In this document: positions 49,057 to 61,577 of the stretch, piece after piece
Position numbering within the stretch: the stretch's first letter is position 1
Layout: each line of letters opens with the position of its first letter
From: Beroe forskalii
Taxonomy: Eukaryota > Ctenophora > Nuda > Beroida > Beroidae
Assembly (NCBI GenBank): GCA_011033025.1
Contig: WFMF01000063.1
Span: forward strand, 370,572-434,571
Length of the DNA: 64,000 nucleotides
Direction of reading: 5' to 3'
Notes under the pieces: model-generated
Seen by the model: only the letters and a program-made list of their open reading frames with translations
Told to the model about the DNA's origin: nothing
The model's database searches: none
Program-made: the position numbers and the translations under genes

Positions 49057-50344
49057 CAGGCATGGATCTAGCCCATAATTTTTGGGGGCGTGCAAATTTG
49101 AGCTCACTCGGCGCCGCTTCGCGGCGCCTCATTCGCAGTAGATGCGTTTTTCGAAAATAAAGATAATTCAAGTATGTATTAGCACTAGCAGGGGCCTGGC
49201 GGCGGCCCCCAGAAGCCAGAGGTCTGGAATGTAAAGAAATGTCATCTCAATAGGGTTTTTGCATTGTTTTCATCTCAACAGCTTCATTGTTGTAGTCGTA
49301 CTCAATTTCACTAAATATATTCACTATCAAAAGAAAGAAAGAACAGCAGGGGTCTGGGGTCGGTAGCCCCCAGAAGCCAGAGGTCTGGAATTTAAAGAAA
49401 GTGTCATCTTAATAGTGTTTTTGCATTGTTTTCATCTCAGCAGCTTCATCGTTGTAGTCGTACTCAATTTCGCTAAATATATTCACAATCAAAAGAAAGA
49501 AAGAACAGCAGGGGTCTGGGGGTGGCAGCCCCCAGAAGCCAGAGGTCGTGAATTTAAAGAAATGTCACCTCAATAGAGTTTTTGCATTGTTTTCATGTCA
49601 ATTTTCTACAGCTCCGTCGTTTTTGTCGTACATTATTTCACTAAATATATCACCAATCACCAGGAATAAAGAACAGCAGGGGTCTGGGGTGGCAGCCCCC
49701 AGAAGCCATATGTCTAGAGTAAGACATGTCCCTTGTCACCTCAATAGCTCAATAGGGTTTTGCATTGTTTTCATTTCAACAGCTCTATCGATAATGTCGT
49801 ACTCAATTTCAATAAATTTAATATTGTAAATCAAATGAACAGCAGGGGCCTGAGCCCTCAGACTCTGAGAGCGGTAGCCCCAGAAAGCCAGAGTTTGGGA
49901 AGAAATAAGTGAAGAAGTGACAACAATAGCGTATTTCCATTCAATTGATACTTTTATGTTGTCTCCAAACCAATAATTTAGTTCATGTAAAGCTTGTCCG
50001 TGGAGACAATTACTGCAGCATCTGATGTTCTCATTGGTATCCATCATTGAAGCATCCTTCAGGCCCACACAGCCACACTGAATGGAAGGCCATCGATTTC
50101 TGACGAATGCTATTCTAGATACGTGACAGTTGACAAATAAGACTATTCATGGATCGGAATTTATAACCTTATGTTTAAAAGGCTATTAATTTTCATAAAT
50201 TCTTCAGTCCTTTTTCGGACTTCATTTTAAATTCTAATGATACTTTAGTTTGAAATCTTTGAATTGCACGCCCAGAGCACGCCCCCAAATTTTCGTTTGG
50301 GGGCGTGCGCACGCCCCCAGCACGCCCCCGTGGATCCATGCCTG
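49057..50344. mobile_element. 1.29 kb non-autonomous hAT element, copy B only
   Basis: Inverted ends CAGGCATGGATC / GATCCATGCCTG with a perfect 8-bp target duplication CTGCATAT (49049-49056 and 50345-50352). The subterminal arms contain GGGGGCGTGC. Copy A has a single GCATAT at about 19252 at the homologous point. Inside are tandem units of about 165 bp and no transposase. Ends starting CAG with an 8-bp duplication identify the hAT superfamily. Confidence 0.9.
49180..49860. repeat. About 165 bp tandem units inside the hAT element
   Basis: Five imperfect copies start at GCAGGGG(T/C)CTGG (about 49189, 49348, 49508, 49677, 49843). Each contains CCCCCAGAAGCCAGAGGTCT and TTTTTGCATTGTTTTCATCTC. 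Confidence 0.85.
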
Positions 50345-51229
50345 CTGCATATTGATATATTCCCGTGATCCTAAGATATGCAGAAGAAATCGCACTGTCA
50401 GCGGTAAAGGTATCGAGATTATTTTCTGAGCACTATATACGTGATGTTTTAATGTCCCATCCGGGCGCCCGGGAACACAAGCGCTTGCCTCGGCCAGCAG
50501 CTTCCTGTCCTGGGCCCTCGCAGGCCCATCCCCCTTTTAGTAGTAGTAATGTACAACTACATGTAGTCCAGGTGTCTTGATCGTTTGATGCGCGGCGTAT
50601 ACACCGCGCCTCAAATGGTCGAGACACCACAAACTGTTTCCCAGACTTAAGGATTAGGTTGAATATTTCGACAGGTCGATTTCAATTTTCTATCAAAGGT
50701 TTTCTGAACGTATTATAATTTGTATATTTTGGTACCCAAGTTAAAGTTCGACGACATTGATTAAATTAAAATAGTAAAAGTGGAAGAAATTTTCATTTGA
50801 AGGTAGAACTTTTACCTTGCAATCTGTGAGCTTTTACTACAACTAAAAGCTCGCAGATTTTCAAAATAATATATTGGATGTCCTCCTTAAGATCCACCTG
50901 TAACGCATATGTGTACCGATTGCTCGATACTAACATCATGGACTATAAGGGAACAAAAAGTTTAAGAATAATGATGATATTTTTCCTATTGACTTTGAGT
51001 TGGACTTGAATGTGAAAACTCAGATTTGTATTTGGATAACTATTGGGTTAAAAAGGTGTTGCTAAAAAATTAATTTGAAGTGTTTACCTTGTTTCAAGGC
51101 ATGACCGTGGTGTCTCGATCCGCCTTTTGAGGCGCGGCGTAATATGACTTACACCGCGCTTTGGTGCTTTTTTTAATTAATGCGCGTAGCATTGCTGACG
51201 CGCTGTCCTTCCTTGGAGTTGGACGCTGA

Positions 51230-51575
51230 GCATTGGTGGACGCTGCAGCTTCGGCGGAAACTGCAGCTTCGGCGGACGCTGCAGCTTCGGCGGACGCTGC
51301 AGCTTCGGCGGATGCTGCAACTTCAACGGACGCTGCAGCTTTGGCGGACGCTACAGCTTTTGCGGACGCTACAGCTTCGGCGGACGCTGCAGCTTCGGCG
51401 GACGCTGAGCTTTGGCGGACGCTGCAGCTAGAGCTTCGGCGGACGCTGCAGCTTCGGCGGAAACTGCACTTCGCGTTCGGCGGACGCTGCAGCTAGAGCT
51501 TCGGCGGACGCCGCAGCTTCGGCATACGCTGCAGCTTCTGTGGACGCTGCAGCTTCGGCGGACGCTTCAGCTTCG
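51230..51575. repeat. GCAGCTTCGGCGGACGCT minisatellite, copy B
   Basis: About 18 tandem 18 bp units with fewer variants than copy A. Reading frames through it give Ala-Ala-Ser-Ala-Asp or Leu-Arg-Arg-Thr repeats and are not genes. Confidence 0.9.
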
Positions 51576-51731
51576 GTGGACTAATTTAGGTAAAGAAGGT
51601 GTTGCTTAAAATTAATTTGAAGTGTTTAATTGTTTCAAGGCTTGACCGTCGGTCAAGCCTTGAAACAATTAAACACTTCAAATTAATTTTAAGCAACACC
51701 TTCTTTACCTAAATTAGTCCACCGAAGCTGA
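51567..51731. repeat. 165 bp perfect palindrome, copy B only
   Basis: Both arms of 82 nt pair exactly around a single unpaired T at 51649 (centre GACCGTCGGTC). The arms are the TCAGCTTCGGTGGACTAATT...GGCTTGACC segment, which is single-copy at the homologous place in copy A (about 20370-20440). Confidence 0.95.
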
Positions 51732-51739
51732 CCGTGGTG

Positions 51740-54262
51740 TCTCGACCTGCCTTTTAAGGCTCGGCGTAATATAAATAGTACGGCCCGCGTTGATGCTTTT
51801 TAATGCGTGTTGCAGCGTATTCCGAAGCTGCAGCGTCCACCTGAAGCTGCAGCGTCCGCCTGAAGCTGCAGCGTATGCCGAAGCTGCAGCGTCCGCCTGA
51901 AGCTGCAGCTTTGTCACTGTCAGTGACAGTGACAGCTCGGAAGGGTCACGGTCGTCTGGATTTGGAATTTTAATAGTAATACATCAACATGCGTTAACGA
52001 TCAGGTCAGGACACCTCGGTTAATGTTATCGTAGCCACTTAAAATCAATTATATCAATAAACAATAATTTTAATTTTGTATTTGTAAAGACAGCATTTAT
52101 GATTAACAGTTTACAACATAATTTCTGATATCCAATATCCATATTATCATTATCATAATTATCAAATAACAATTAAAGTTTAACTTAATCAAACATCTGT
52201 ATTTAGTTTAACTTTAATAATAATTAGGGTCAAAGTCAAACATCTACTAGTACTATATTGACATTCCATCTCACTCCCAGGACACTTCATCTCGCTCCCT
52301 GTCCAGACCCTAAGGCATAAGCCCTAACTGAACCAAAACCGTAACACTAACTCTCACCCATACCCAAACCCGGCCAAACAACAGTAACCCAGATCTTTAC
52401 TTTTGCTTTGTGAAGAGTTGACATTGACTATGTCAACTCTACGTCTCTACGCAAAGGGTCAAACTCTCACGAAACTTCATCATTCATCTCACCACTCACG
52501 ACACTTCATCTCGCAATATAATAATTAATATGCGTGTTGTGAGGGGTGAGGTGAAGTGTCGTGAGATGAAAGTTCGATCAAATGGAATTGATTGATCGAT
52601 CAGTTCCGTTCAATCAACTGATGTGTTTTACACTGATTCAGTGACTGAATATCTCCGGCCTAATAGTAAATAGAAAATCATAATATTGGACATTTATTCA
52701 CGTCCTTATTATTTGATACTTGTAAGTGTATTTAAATCTACAAACACAGAGCAAAGTTGCATTAATTCGATTTCGATCAATTTATGCCTCTTTGTTTTTA
52801 AATCAAAATAATAACACATCAGTCATTCGATTGGAATTGATCGATCGATATACAGGCCCTTAGAAATAATTATGGGCACTTAGAAATAATTATGGGCACT
52901 TCGGAAACGTGAAGAGTAGCTACTCATTGGAGAGTAGCTACTCAGACTCTATAAAACTTATCAAAAACGATTATCAAAACGTTTTACGGAAACCAAATTT
53001 AAACCAAATATAAACGTTTATTATCGGTTTATTTTTGGTTTGGTTTTGATGTGCCGGCTAGGTGGTACTCTCCACTGCTCTCAAAAATATCACAAGAAAA
53101 TCATTATCTATGTTCCTTTTTAATTCATATGGTCGGGATAGACATTAGACATGCATGTATTGTTTATCCTGACGCTTTGAGTCGTTGGGTCAATGAGCGG
53201 TCATGATTGCTTTTAAAGTTGAGCTCAAGGCCAAAATCTTAGCTCAACAACATTGAAATTGAATTTGCACGCTCAAAATAAAGCATATAAAATCTCTGTT
53301 GCAATGTTTAGTCTAACGGAAGTTCTGAAAGATAATCATATCTAATAATAAAAAAGTATTACCTAATTTAGTTTAGAAATGACACATACGAAATGCAAAA
53401 ACATAACATGTAATAATAAATCGTCCACAAATTACAACTGATAGTAATATTTCCATTTTCGCCCCACAAATAACTAATTTTCCGACCCGTCTAACTAATT
53501 ATATCCCATTGATTGGTAGGTGAATGTTCTGAAGTAATTATACACCGAGCGTTGCATCTGAACGATTTTCTCCGTTTCATTGTAAAACGCAATCCGTACA
53601 ACGCCCGATATCGGGTTTATTAGGTGAGCGGCTCTCAAAGTGATAAGGTATTTTATGATCAGATCACGCAAGGAAGTCGTCATCAGCCAGGAGGGACCGG
53701 TGTTCCACAGCACCGAGACTGAAAGAAGGTAATAGTAATTAGTTCATTACATGAAACCACACACTTTTGTATAACTTAACATATTCAATCCTGATTTATC
53801 AATACTATGTCACTGTCAATTGCCAGGTGTCACAACACTTTAATGAGACACACGAGCTGATTGTTAAATAGCAAAGGACTTTCAGAACAACTTCAGAGCT
53901 AAAATCATATTTGAGGTCCCCATTGCCTATCAAAATGTCAAAAGTTAGTATGTTATCAGAAAAAATATTATACTGTAAAGTCAATTAATAAATTAAATGA
54001 GTAAATGAAAAGAAATTGAGCTACTATATAAACGAGTACCTAATACCTATGAATACATAAATTTAAAAATGGTTATCAATTGAAAAATGTGCCCTGAAAA
54101 TGAAAACGGCTACAACGACTATCGAAATTCAAAGCAACTTGTTAAACCTAATTTCTCAATAACTGCCATAGATTAAATAATTCCGCAATCTCACATATCC
54201 CGGAAAGAAAGTCGGGTAATTCACGTCCCATCCTCACTTATAATTAATTAAAATACTGAGAT
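51740..54262. other. Non-coding stretch between USP-B and AP1-B
   Basis: Counterpart of copy A 20440-20881 and 22018-23751 plus the AP1 3' flank. It holds a second run of GAAGCTGCAGCGTCCGCCT units (51825-51915), GTCACTGTCAGTGACAGTGAC (palindromic), the TCTCACTCCCAGGACACTTC block, a GATCGATC MITE relative (52567-52859) and an AACGTTT-rich fragment (52.96-53.06 kb). No gene seen. Confidence 0.6.
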
Positions 54263-57200
54263 CTAGATATTCAACCTTGAGTACTTTGTATTTTTCTTCA
54301 GACTGCACAGGTAGATGGTAGTGACAATGAGAGAGCAAAGGGTGAACAGGATCGTCACACAGAGTAACACGAACAGTACATCTGAAATTAGAAGTGAAGT
54401 TATGCCTATCGGCTATAAGTTCAGTCCCATTATCTTCATAAAAGGAAGGCTTTTAGCAATAATACACACCCATCATTTCAAGAATTCAGAACTGCATGTT
54501 AGATGCAGCAGATAAGCTACAATCTTATACGATTATAGAACCTACTTTTGTCGAGGGACGGGGCAAAGTCAGGCCATGAAGTTTCATTGCATTTGTCCAG
54601 AATATCATCTTCACTCATTTCTAGGTTGGCATTGAGGCTGAAAATGCGGAATTTAAATGTTATTTGAACATTTTCATATTGAAAGTCGAATCAACTGAGA
54701 CTTCCATCGGCAAAGTCGATGTCCTTTCCGCCTTTCGGCAAAAGGTATCCTACAGAAGTGAATCGTATTAAAATAGTGAATCGTATTAAAATAAGTACTG
54801 GATAATTTCAAGAATCAATAACACTTGTCAACTATTTGCACCTGTAGAATTGCTCTTCTGTGCACCCAGACTCCTGACACCCAGGCAAGGTGTAGGAGAT
54901 GAGATCCTCGTCCTTGTGATGACGTATCAACCTGATAACGTGACCTCCCTCCTCTGTTTCCCACACTTCTACTGCCAGCACGGTGGCGTACGGAGTTTGT
55001 ACTCCGTCATAAACACCCAAAGTGGTTAAAATAGAAGCCAAAGTCGTGTCGTGCTGCAAAATATTTGGCTTTTCCTGGCCTGATTACAAATATCCCATAT
55101 TTATAGCATAATATCCAAGAGTTCCTTTAATTTTTCTATGTCTTTATAAACTTGTCAGCAGTCACTACGATGGTGCGCGCTTGCGAATAACACTATCTGC
55201 AAAGTTGTAAGACGTAAGTGAACTGCTCATTAACTTCAACTCACCCCTGAAAAGATAACTAGCTTGTGCTCATCTGTTTGTTCGATTGCTGCCCTGACTC
55301 TTGTTTTTAGCTCCCGCAACAATACACCTGAAGCACGTTCAATGAAATAGTGTAAAGATGGGGTAGGAAAATTCTCAAAAGTTTTCTTTTACTTTCAAAA
55401 TAGGTTCAATCAACGTCAGCAAATTCAAAATTAATGTTAAAAAACAACATACCTCCCATAAAAGCTTTCTCGCTATCAGTCATAAGGTTGAAAAGACTCC
55501 ATCTCAGAGCATTGTAAGGTACGACCAGGTTAAAGAGATTTGCTTCAGAAAACTCCTTCTTTAGCGTGTAGTTGTGGGACTTCTGTGGGAAAAAGGGCAG
55601 TTGAGCCTTCGAGCAGTTGTAGCGATAATTATAAGGGCCGAGAAGTACTCAATGAAATGTATATTAGGTCACTAGCAACTACGAAAAAGTAATAGGAACG
55701 AATAGATAAGTTGACAAATATTCACATCAAAACGAGACTTTTGCTTTTTACGACTCTTCATACCTCGCAGAATAGTGTATCGTATGTTGTCTCTGCTGTT
55801 GAAAGCTGAGACAATAAATCGGAATGTTCCTTCCAGCCGCATACCTCGTATATCTTCTTAGTATTCTCCTGAAATGACGAATGTGAGAGAATCCAATATT
55901 TTCGAAACTGGAATCGGTTGCGTTCGGAAGTACAACTTCCTCAATTTGCCACATGACCGACGCTGCGATTGGTGGATACAAATCCGCATTTTAACAAAAT
56001 ACACGCGCGTGATCTTATGAAAGTCGTGCGGGGTTCGCGCCCTCGAATCCAAACATAAAACTGTGACATAATGCAGAATCACGAACGGTTTTTTTCGATT
56101 GAATTCGATCTCGATCAGGCCAACTTCATATCGAAGTTATTTCTACATTAAGATGGCACCCACCGTGTTATTCCGCATGAATGACAAGAAATCTGCATTG
56201 CTCATCAGAGTTTCGTGATAGCTCTCAGTGAAAGCCTTACAAGGAACGGGGGCTCCATCTAACATCTGAAATCAACACAACTTAATTTTACTGGATTTAT
56301 TGAATTAGAGTGACTTAGGCATATTTATCAAAGACAAAAAGTTTATCGGCTTAACAAAGTAAAAAAAAACAGAAAATAACTGACATCGAGCAAACATATG
56401 TGAATATGTACCTAAATAAAGGACAATGATTGAGAAACTAGAAATATGTGGTTTGTTTATGGCATGTGAACGCATGTACCCACCTTTTCGTTAGGATAAG
56501 GAAGAGTGTGTACAGGTATAGGCTGCCACACGTCCAATGGACTCGTCAGATTGTTGTCCTGGAATGGGAAAGTTCCTTCTTTTATTACTCAAAATTTCAT
56601 CCAAACCAATAGAGTAGAAAATGAATTAAATCTCAGCTGAAATCATGGATACTGAAGCATGATAGATTGAGGTAGGAAAGTGCGATGTGTAATTCTACTA
56701 ACAGGGGGAGGGAAGAAACCGGCGAGGAAACTCTCTGCACTCATGAGCGTTCTCTCCATGTCAGTACTTCTTACGTGTACCTGAAAAACAACGGTTAAAT
56801 AACTTCGGAATTCTGTGTCAAAACAAGCCGTGGTAGCGGTATGTTCGAAGATCACAAATATTATCTCAGGAAAAATTTTCCCAAATAAGCAAACATTCCA
56901 GCTTTATTTCCAGTGAGAACCACTCCCATGGTCTTCAATATAACGGGATACACTACGTACCTCAACTCTCTTGTAGTCTGGATTGAGGCCTAGGTAGGTT
57001 TCTGAGTTTGGGTCTGTGTATCGGGCTTTGAAGAATTTGCCATTCCTTAAATGGTTCTCTTCACCAATCTGAGGTATTTGTAGGAAATATGAAATGAAAC
57101 AGAATTGTGGTGATGCACTTTTATATACAGAAAATAGGATTCTTGGAAATGTGATTATGAAAAAAGCACACCATATATGATATAAATTCCCTCAAAATTT

Positions 57201-57939
57201 TATTAAGGTAATAGTTTTTAGGTGTTTACAAAATAGTAAACAAGTTAGATAGAAAATATCGCTCGATGTTACTTTATTTTATACTGTACTCAATTACAAT
57301 GGACTCACATGTGACACAGACCTTCTACAACAACATGGCTGGTATACAAAAACAGGTGGAGATTGTTCAATCATTAATTGATGATGAAACGATAACAAAT
57401 AAGAATTTACAGTTTATGAGATTCAATTCTGATCAATAATAGCAGCAAAGTCTCAAGTTGATGATATTTGTATATTTGTACTATAAACTAAGTTGATACT
57501 ATAAACTAAGTTGATAATATGATAATTAACTAAGTTGATATAATATGATTATTAATGGATGTAAAATGTATTATTTGCAACGTACAGTAGAAAGTTGCCC
57601 AGGCCCTTGTGGCCAACTGTCCTTGGTTGTATAAATATCAGTCGGGATATTAGTAATGGGCGATCTGTCACCATGACGAAACATCTGAAATACAACGAGC
57701 ATGTTATTTCCTCCAGAGAGATTTGGTATTCAAAATTCGAAAAGGTTAGGATTACGTAACTTAAAAAAGAAGAATAGAAGAAGTCAACAGTGATATTTTG
57801 CTCAATCAACCATAGCATTAAATACATTCTCTCATAATCCACTATAAATACTCATAAGAATAGAGAGTTTAAGTTTGTCAGCAGTTGCCGTCAGAGTCAG
57901 GTCCAGTAAGAGAAAGAGTAAGGTAATCAGAGCGCCCAT
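54263..57939 (-). CDS. Membrane-bound histidine acid phosphatase AP1, copy B
   Basis: Duplicate of AP1-A without the intron-4 insertion. Exons: 57856-57939, 57586-57684, 56961-57068, 56703-56780, 56484-56558, 56164-56265, 55764-55868, 55453-55582, 55245-55327, 54842-55053, 54546-54637, 54263-54381. It keeps [46 protein letters not shown], one membrane span and the KYSRLNI tail with YSRL. The first donor reads CTT|ATGAGT where copy A has GTGAGT, so the signal-peptide exon may fail to splice. The exon 5 donor, damaged in copy A, is intact here (GTGGGT). Lysosomal lumenal phosphatase by family. Confidence 0.87.
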
Positions 57940-58301
57940 TCTCAGAAAATATGATAATTGAGGAAATAATTTATTGATCAATCCAAAGGTTTACTGTTGA
58001 TTAATAACGAAAAACATGATAGTTGGATTCAACGCAGAATAAACTATAAAGTCATAAACATAGTAAAACTTAATTGAAAGCAGTGAAACACAAATTCTAA
58101 AAAATTAGAACATAGAAATATCTATCAAAATTATTTAAAAAAATCGTCTCTACTGTAAGAAATGAAATTCGATGCATCTTGGAATGGAGTGGGAAGGAGG
58201 AGGTGGGTAGAGAAGAAGACACTCGGGCTGGGATCAACGATATTAGAATTTTTGTGGAGTCAGGGTCGCGCTATATAATGATTAGGGCCAGGGTCGAGCC
58301 A
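57940..58301. other. AP1-B 5' flank
   Basis: AT-rich upstream region shared with copy A (34233-34598). It probably includes the promoter; no element was identified. Confidence 0.5.
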
Positions 58302-58604
58302 TCTTACTACATATAATTCTTCCTCATATATAAATAAATATATATCTGTCTGTCTGGTCTCCCTTATATATAGCCACAGACACCACTCAGTACCCAATCA
58401 AGCATACCGATGATTGGAATGCTCATACGAAAGTACCAGTGACGTTTGACACCACCAGGTATATAGTCATCACTTAGAGGAGTAGGCACATCCGATTAAA
58501 ATATGACCTCATCACTGATAAGAACTACAGTACTACATTGTATTGTACGAATTGCTGAAGCGAAAAATTGGTGAACGGTGGCCGGAGGCCACGGGCCCTG
58601 CTAG
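58302..58604 (+). mobile_element. 303 bp non-autonomous Helitron, copy B only
   Basis: It starts TCTTACTACATATAATTC and ends CTAG, with a GTGGCC-GGA-GGCCAC hairpin (58578-58592) 8 bp before CTAG. It is inserted exactly between A and T: copy A reads GAGCCA|TATCATG at 34598/34599. No target duplication. These are all the structural marks of a Helitron. The 5' part carries the ATATATCTGTCTGTCTG motif. Confidence 0.93.
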
Positions 58605-59080
58605 TATCATGAATTTTACTATATCATTATATTGATGTGACATAAAAGATTTGTGTTACTGTAGGTTACAAAGTTGCAAGATTAGAAAAGGAATTTTTTG
58701 ATATAAAGCATCGGCACAAAAGCTCAAAATCACATGCAAAATATATAAAAACAGTACATACGTACACTTTTCTGGTCAATTAAATCTTCACTTAAATTAA
58801 CAAAATTACGAAATTAACACTAAATATAAAAAAATCATACAAAAAAGTAACGAATAACCAAAAAAATGATTGAATTTTAAACAACGTTCATAAATCTGAA
58901 CAGATTTCCTTTACTCTTCATGCTGCAAAATGTCCTGTGACCTATGTTAGTGAGTCCTCTGAACTTCTGAAAAAACCATCATGCCAGAGAATCTTCCTCT
59001 TCCAACAAAGACTGCTTTGGGTCTTCGGCAGCAAGGCTGAAATTGATTTATATTTCATACAGAGACGATAAATAACTTTA
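58605..59080. other. Intergenic between AP2-B and AP1-B
   Basis: Shared with copy A 34599-35029; AT-rich. It contains GCCAGAGAATCTTCCTCTTC and no gene. Confidence 0.5.
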
Positions 59081-61514
59081 TATTCGAGTAGCCAGGTAGG
59101 GTTGAGTATGCATTTTGGACGGCGTTTGTTTTGAGGGTTGGAATGGCTTCGTATGGTGGATACAAAAAAAGTTGGTGGGGACTCGTGAACTGTAAGTGTG
59201 GCGTTTGGCCCAAAATTGGCCCAAATCCAAAATTGGGCCATATGCGAACTTTAAGTAGGGCTATCTCAGCTTCCTTTTGGAGTTGGGAGCAAACGTTGGT
59301 GTTTAAAATGACCGCAATGGTCGAAATATGCCAGGCGGATGATGGTTCCAAGACGTTAAGAGCTTTATTTTCCGAGATATTTACGATTTTGTTCATGCGC
59401 TGTAAGCGCCTTGACCCAATAACCACGAAATTTCTATCTTTTTACAGACTGAGTACTTTGCAATCGAAAAATCATCTTGAATTGACTTTTCACATGTCAG
59501 ATTGATGGCCCTGGACTGTTGTGATCAAGATAAGGTCTATTTATAGCCTGAAAGCCTCGTATTACTTGACTTTCATCCCAGTTCTATGCTATCGCATGGG
59601 TAAAATCAAGTTTTTGATGGTATATTTGACGCATATATCCTTAGATCCATCTTAGATAGGATGGATAGTGCAATGATTTGTTGTCTGACGTCTACTGCTG
59701 CTCAGTATTTTGGTAATCTTTTGCCGAAATAATAGATACTCAGATATGTGATATTTGCATCAAGTAGATTCTTTCCAAGTCTCCACGACAAGATCGTTCA
59801 GCTCAGCTCTTGAGCTCTACAGTAGATGCAGCCCACCCCTTCATTCTCTGACTGGATGTTATAGATAGAAAGTATGCAGTGGATGTGCTTCTCAGATGGT
59901 CCTCATCTGTTGTGCTGCTTCCAACATCTGCAAGAAATTCATCAACATCAGAGCAGAGTGTCCTGGCTGGGAAAAGGCTTTCCTTCAAGATATTTTTTAC
60001 CCTGATATACCACCTTGAGCTCCATTCCTCATCAATGTGAAAGTAGCAGCTATCGCTATGATAAGTCAGAAGGGAGTTGGGGAGAGGAGAACCATCCTGT
60101 CCAATGTTGAAGTCCCGTATTTCTTCAATTTCATTCCAGTTCTTTGCTATCACATGGGTCAAACCAAGTTTTTGACTGTATAATTGACGCATATACCAGA
60201 AGAAACCTAAAATTTCAGGGTAAGGTAGGCTTCAACTACACATAGCTGGTGGCTTGCTGCTTCCCTTTATGTACCTCCAATATCATTGAAGCATTGAATA
60301 CGTTGTTTTTGATATGTTTCTCACTTCTTCACTGAACTGTTACTCAGCACTTAGGTAATTGATTGCTGAAACAAATGGTGAGTACACAGATAACTTTAAT
60401 GAGATATTTGGATCAAGTGGATTTTCCCGAGACACAAAGGCTGAATTTGGAATCTAGCAACAACTAAGCATGGCCAACTTGATTCCATTTGTATCACTAT
60501 TCAATCAAATTCAACTCATTTATGGTACTTTTACGAGTTTGGTTGAATTGAAAGCAACAAAAATCGGTATTGGAGGAATGGAGCTCAAGGCGGTATATCA
60601 GGGTGAAAAATATCTTGAAGGAAAGCCTCTTCCCAGCCAGGACACTCTGCTCTGATGTTGATGAATTTCTTGCAGATGTTGGAAGCAGCACAACAGATGA
60701 GGACCATCTGAGAAGCACATCCACTGCATACTTTCTATCTATAACATCCAGTCAGAGAATGAAGGGGTGGGCTGCATCTACTGTAGAGCTGAGCTGAACG
60801 ATCTTGTCGTGGAGACTTGGAAAGAATCTACTTGATGCAAATATCACATATCTGAGTATCTATTATTTCGGCAAAAGACTACCAAAATACTGAGCAGCAG
60901 TAGACGTCAGACAACAAATCATTGCACTATCCATTCTATCTAAGATGGATCTAAGGATATATGCGTCAAATATACCATCAAAAACTTGATTTCACCCATG
61001 CGATAGCATAGAACTGGGATGAAAGTCAAGTAATATGAGGCTTTTCAGGCTATAAATAGACCTAATCTTGATCACAAGAGTCCAGGGCCATCAATCTGAC
61101 ATGTGAAAAGTCAATTCAAGATGATTTTTCGATTGCAAAGTACTCAGTCTGTAAAAAATAGAAATTTCGTGCTTATTGGGTCAAGGCGCTTACAGCCCAT
61201 GAACAAAATCGTGAATATCTCGGAAAATAAAGCTCTTACCATCTTGGAACCATCATCCGCCTGGCATATTTCGACCATTGCAGTCATTTTAAACACCAAC
61301 GTTTGCTCCCAACTCCAAAAGGAAGCTGAGATAGCCCTACTTAAAGTTCGCATATGGCCCAATTTTGGATTTGGGCCAATTTTGGGCCAAACGCCACACT
61401 TACAGTTAACGAGTCCCCACCAACTTTTTTTGTATCCACCATACAAAGCCATTCCAACCCTCAAAACAAACGCCGTCCAAAATGCATACTCAACCCTACC
61501 TGGCTACTAGAGTA
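59081..61514. mobile_element. 2.43 kb palindromic element, copy B only
   Basis: Terminal inverted repeats TATTCGAGTAGCCAGG / CCTGGCTACTAGAGTA extend into arms of about 950 bp (59081-60032 and 60567-61514) that are almost identical. The 3-bp target duplication is TTA (59078-59080, 61515-61517). The empty site with one TTA is at 35027-35029 in copy A. Only about 530 bp in the middle is unpaired. An internal segment at 59570-59640 is also repeated directly at 60120-60200. No recognised transposase. Confidence 0.93.
59803..60192 (-). CDS. Unidentified 129-residue open frame in the palindromic element
   Basis: Contains SLFPARTLCSDVDEFLADVG and SSTTDEDHLRSTSTAYF. The right arm encodes the same peptide in mirror image (60570-60797, plus strand). 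Both arms keep the frame open. It may be a remnant of an element protein or a chance frame; no domain is recognised. Confidence 0.3.
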   Translation of the reverse strand: MRQLYSQKLGLTHVIAKNWNEIEEIRDFNIGQDGSPLPNSLLTYHSDSCYFHIDEEWSSRWYIRVKNILKESLFPARTLCSDVDEFLADVGSSTTDEDHLRSTSTAYFLSITSSQRMKGWAASTVELKS

Positions 61515-61577
61515 TTATGAAACTTCCTTAAATGTTGAAAACTGGACCAGCAATTTAAGAAATTAACTATGCTATTA

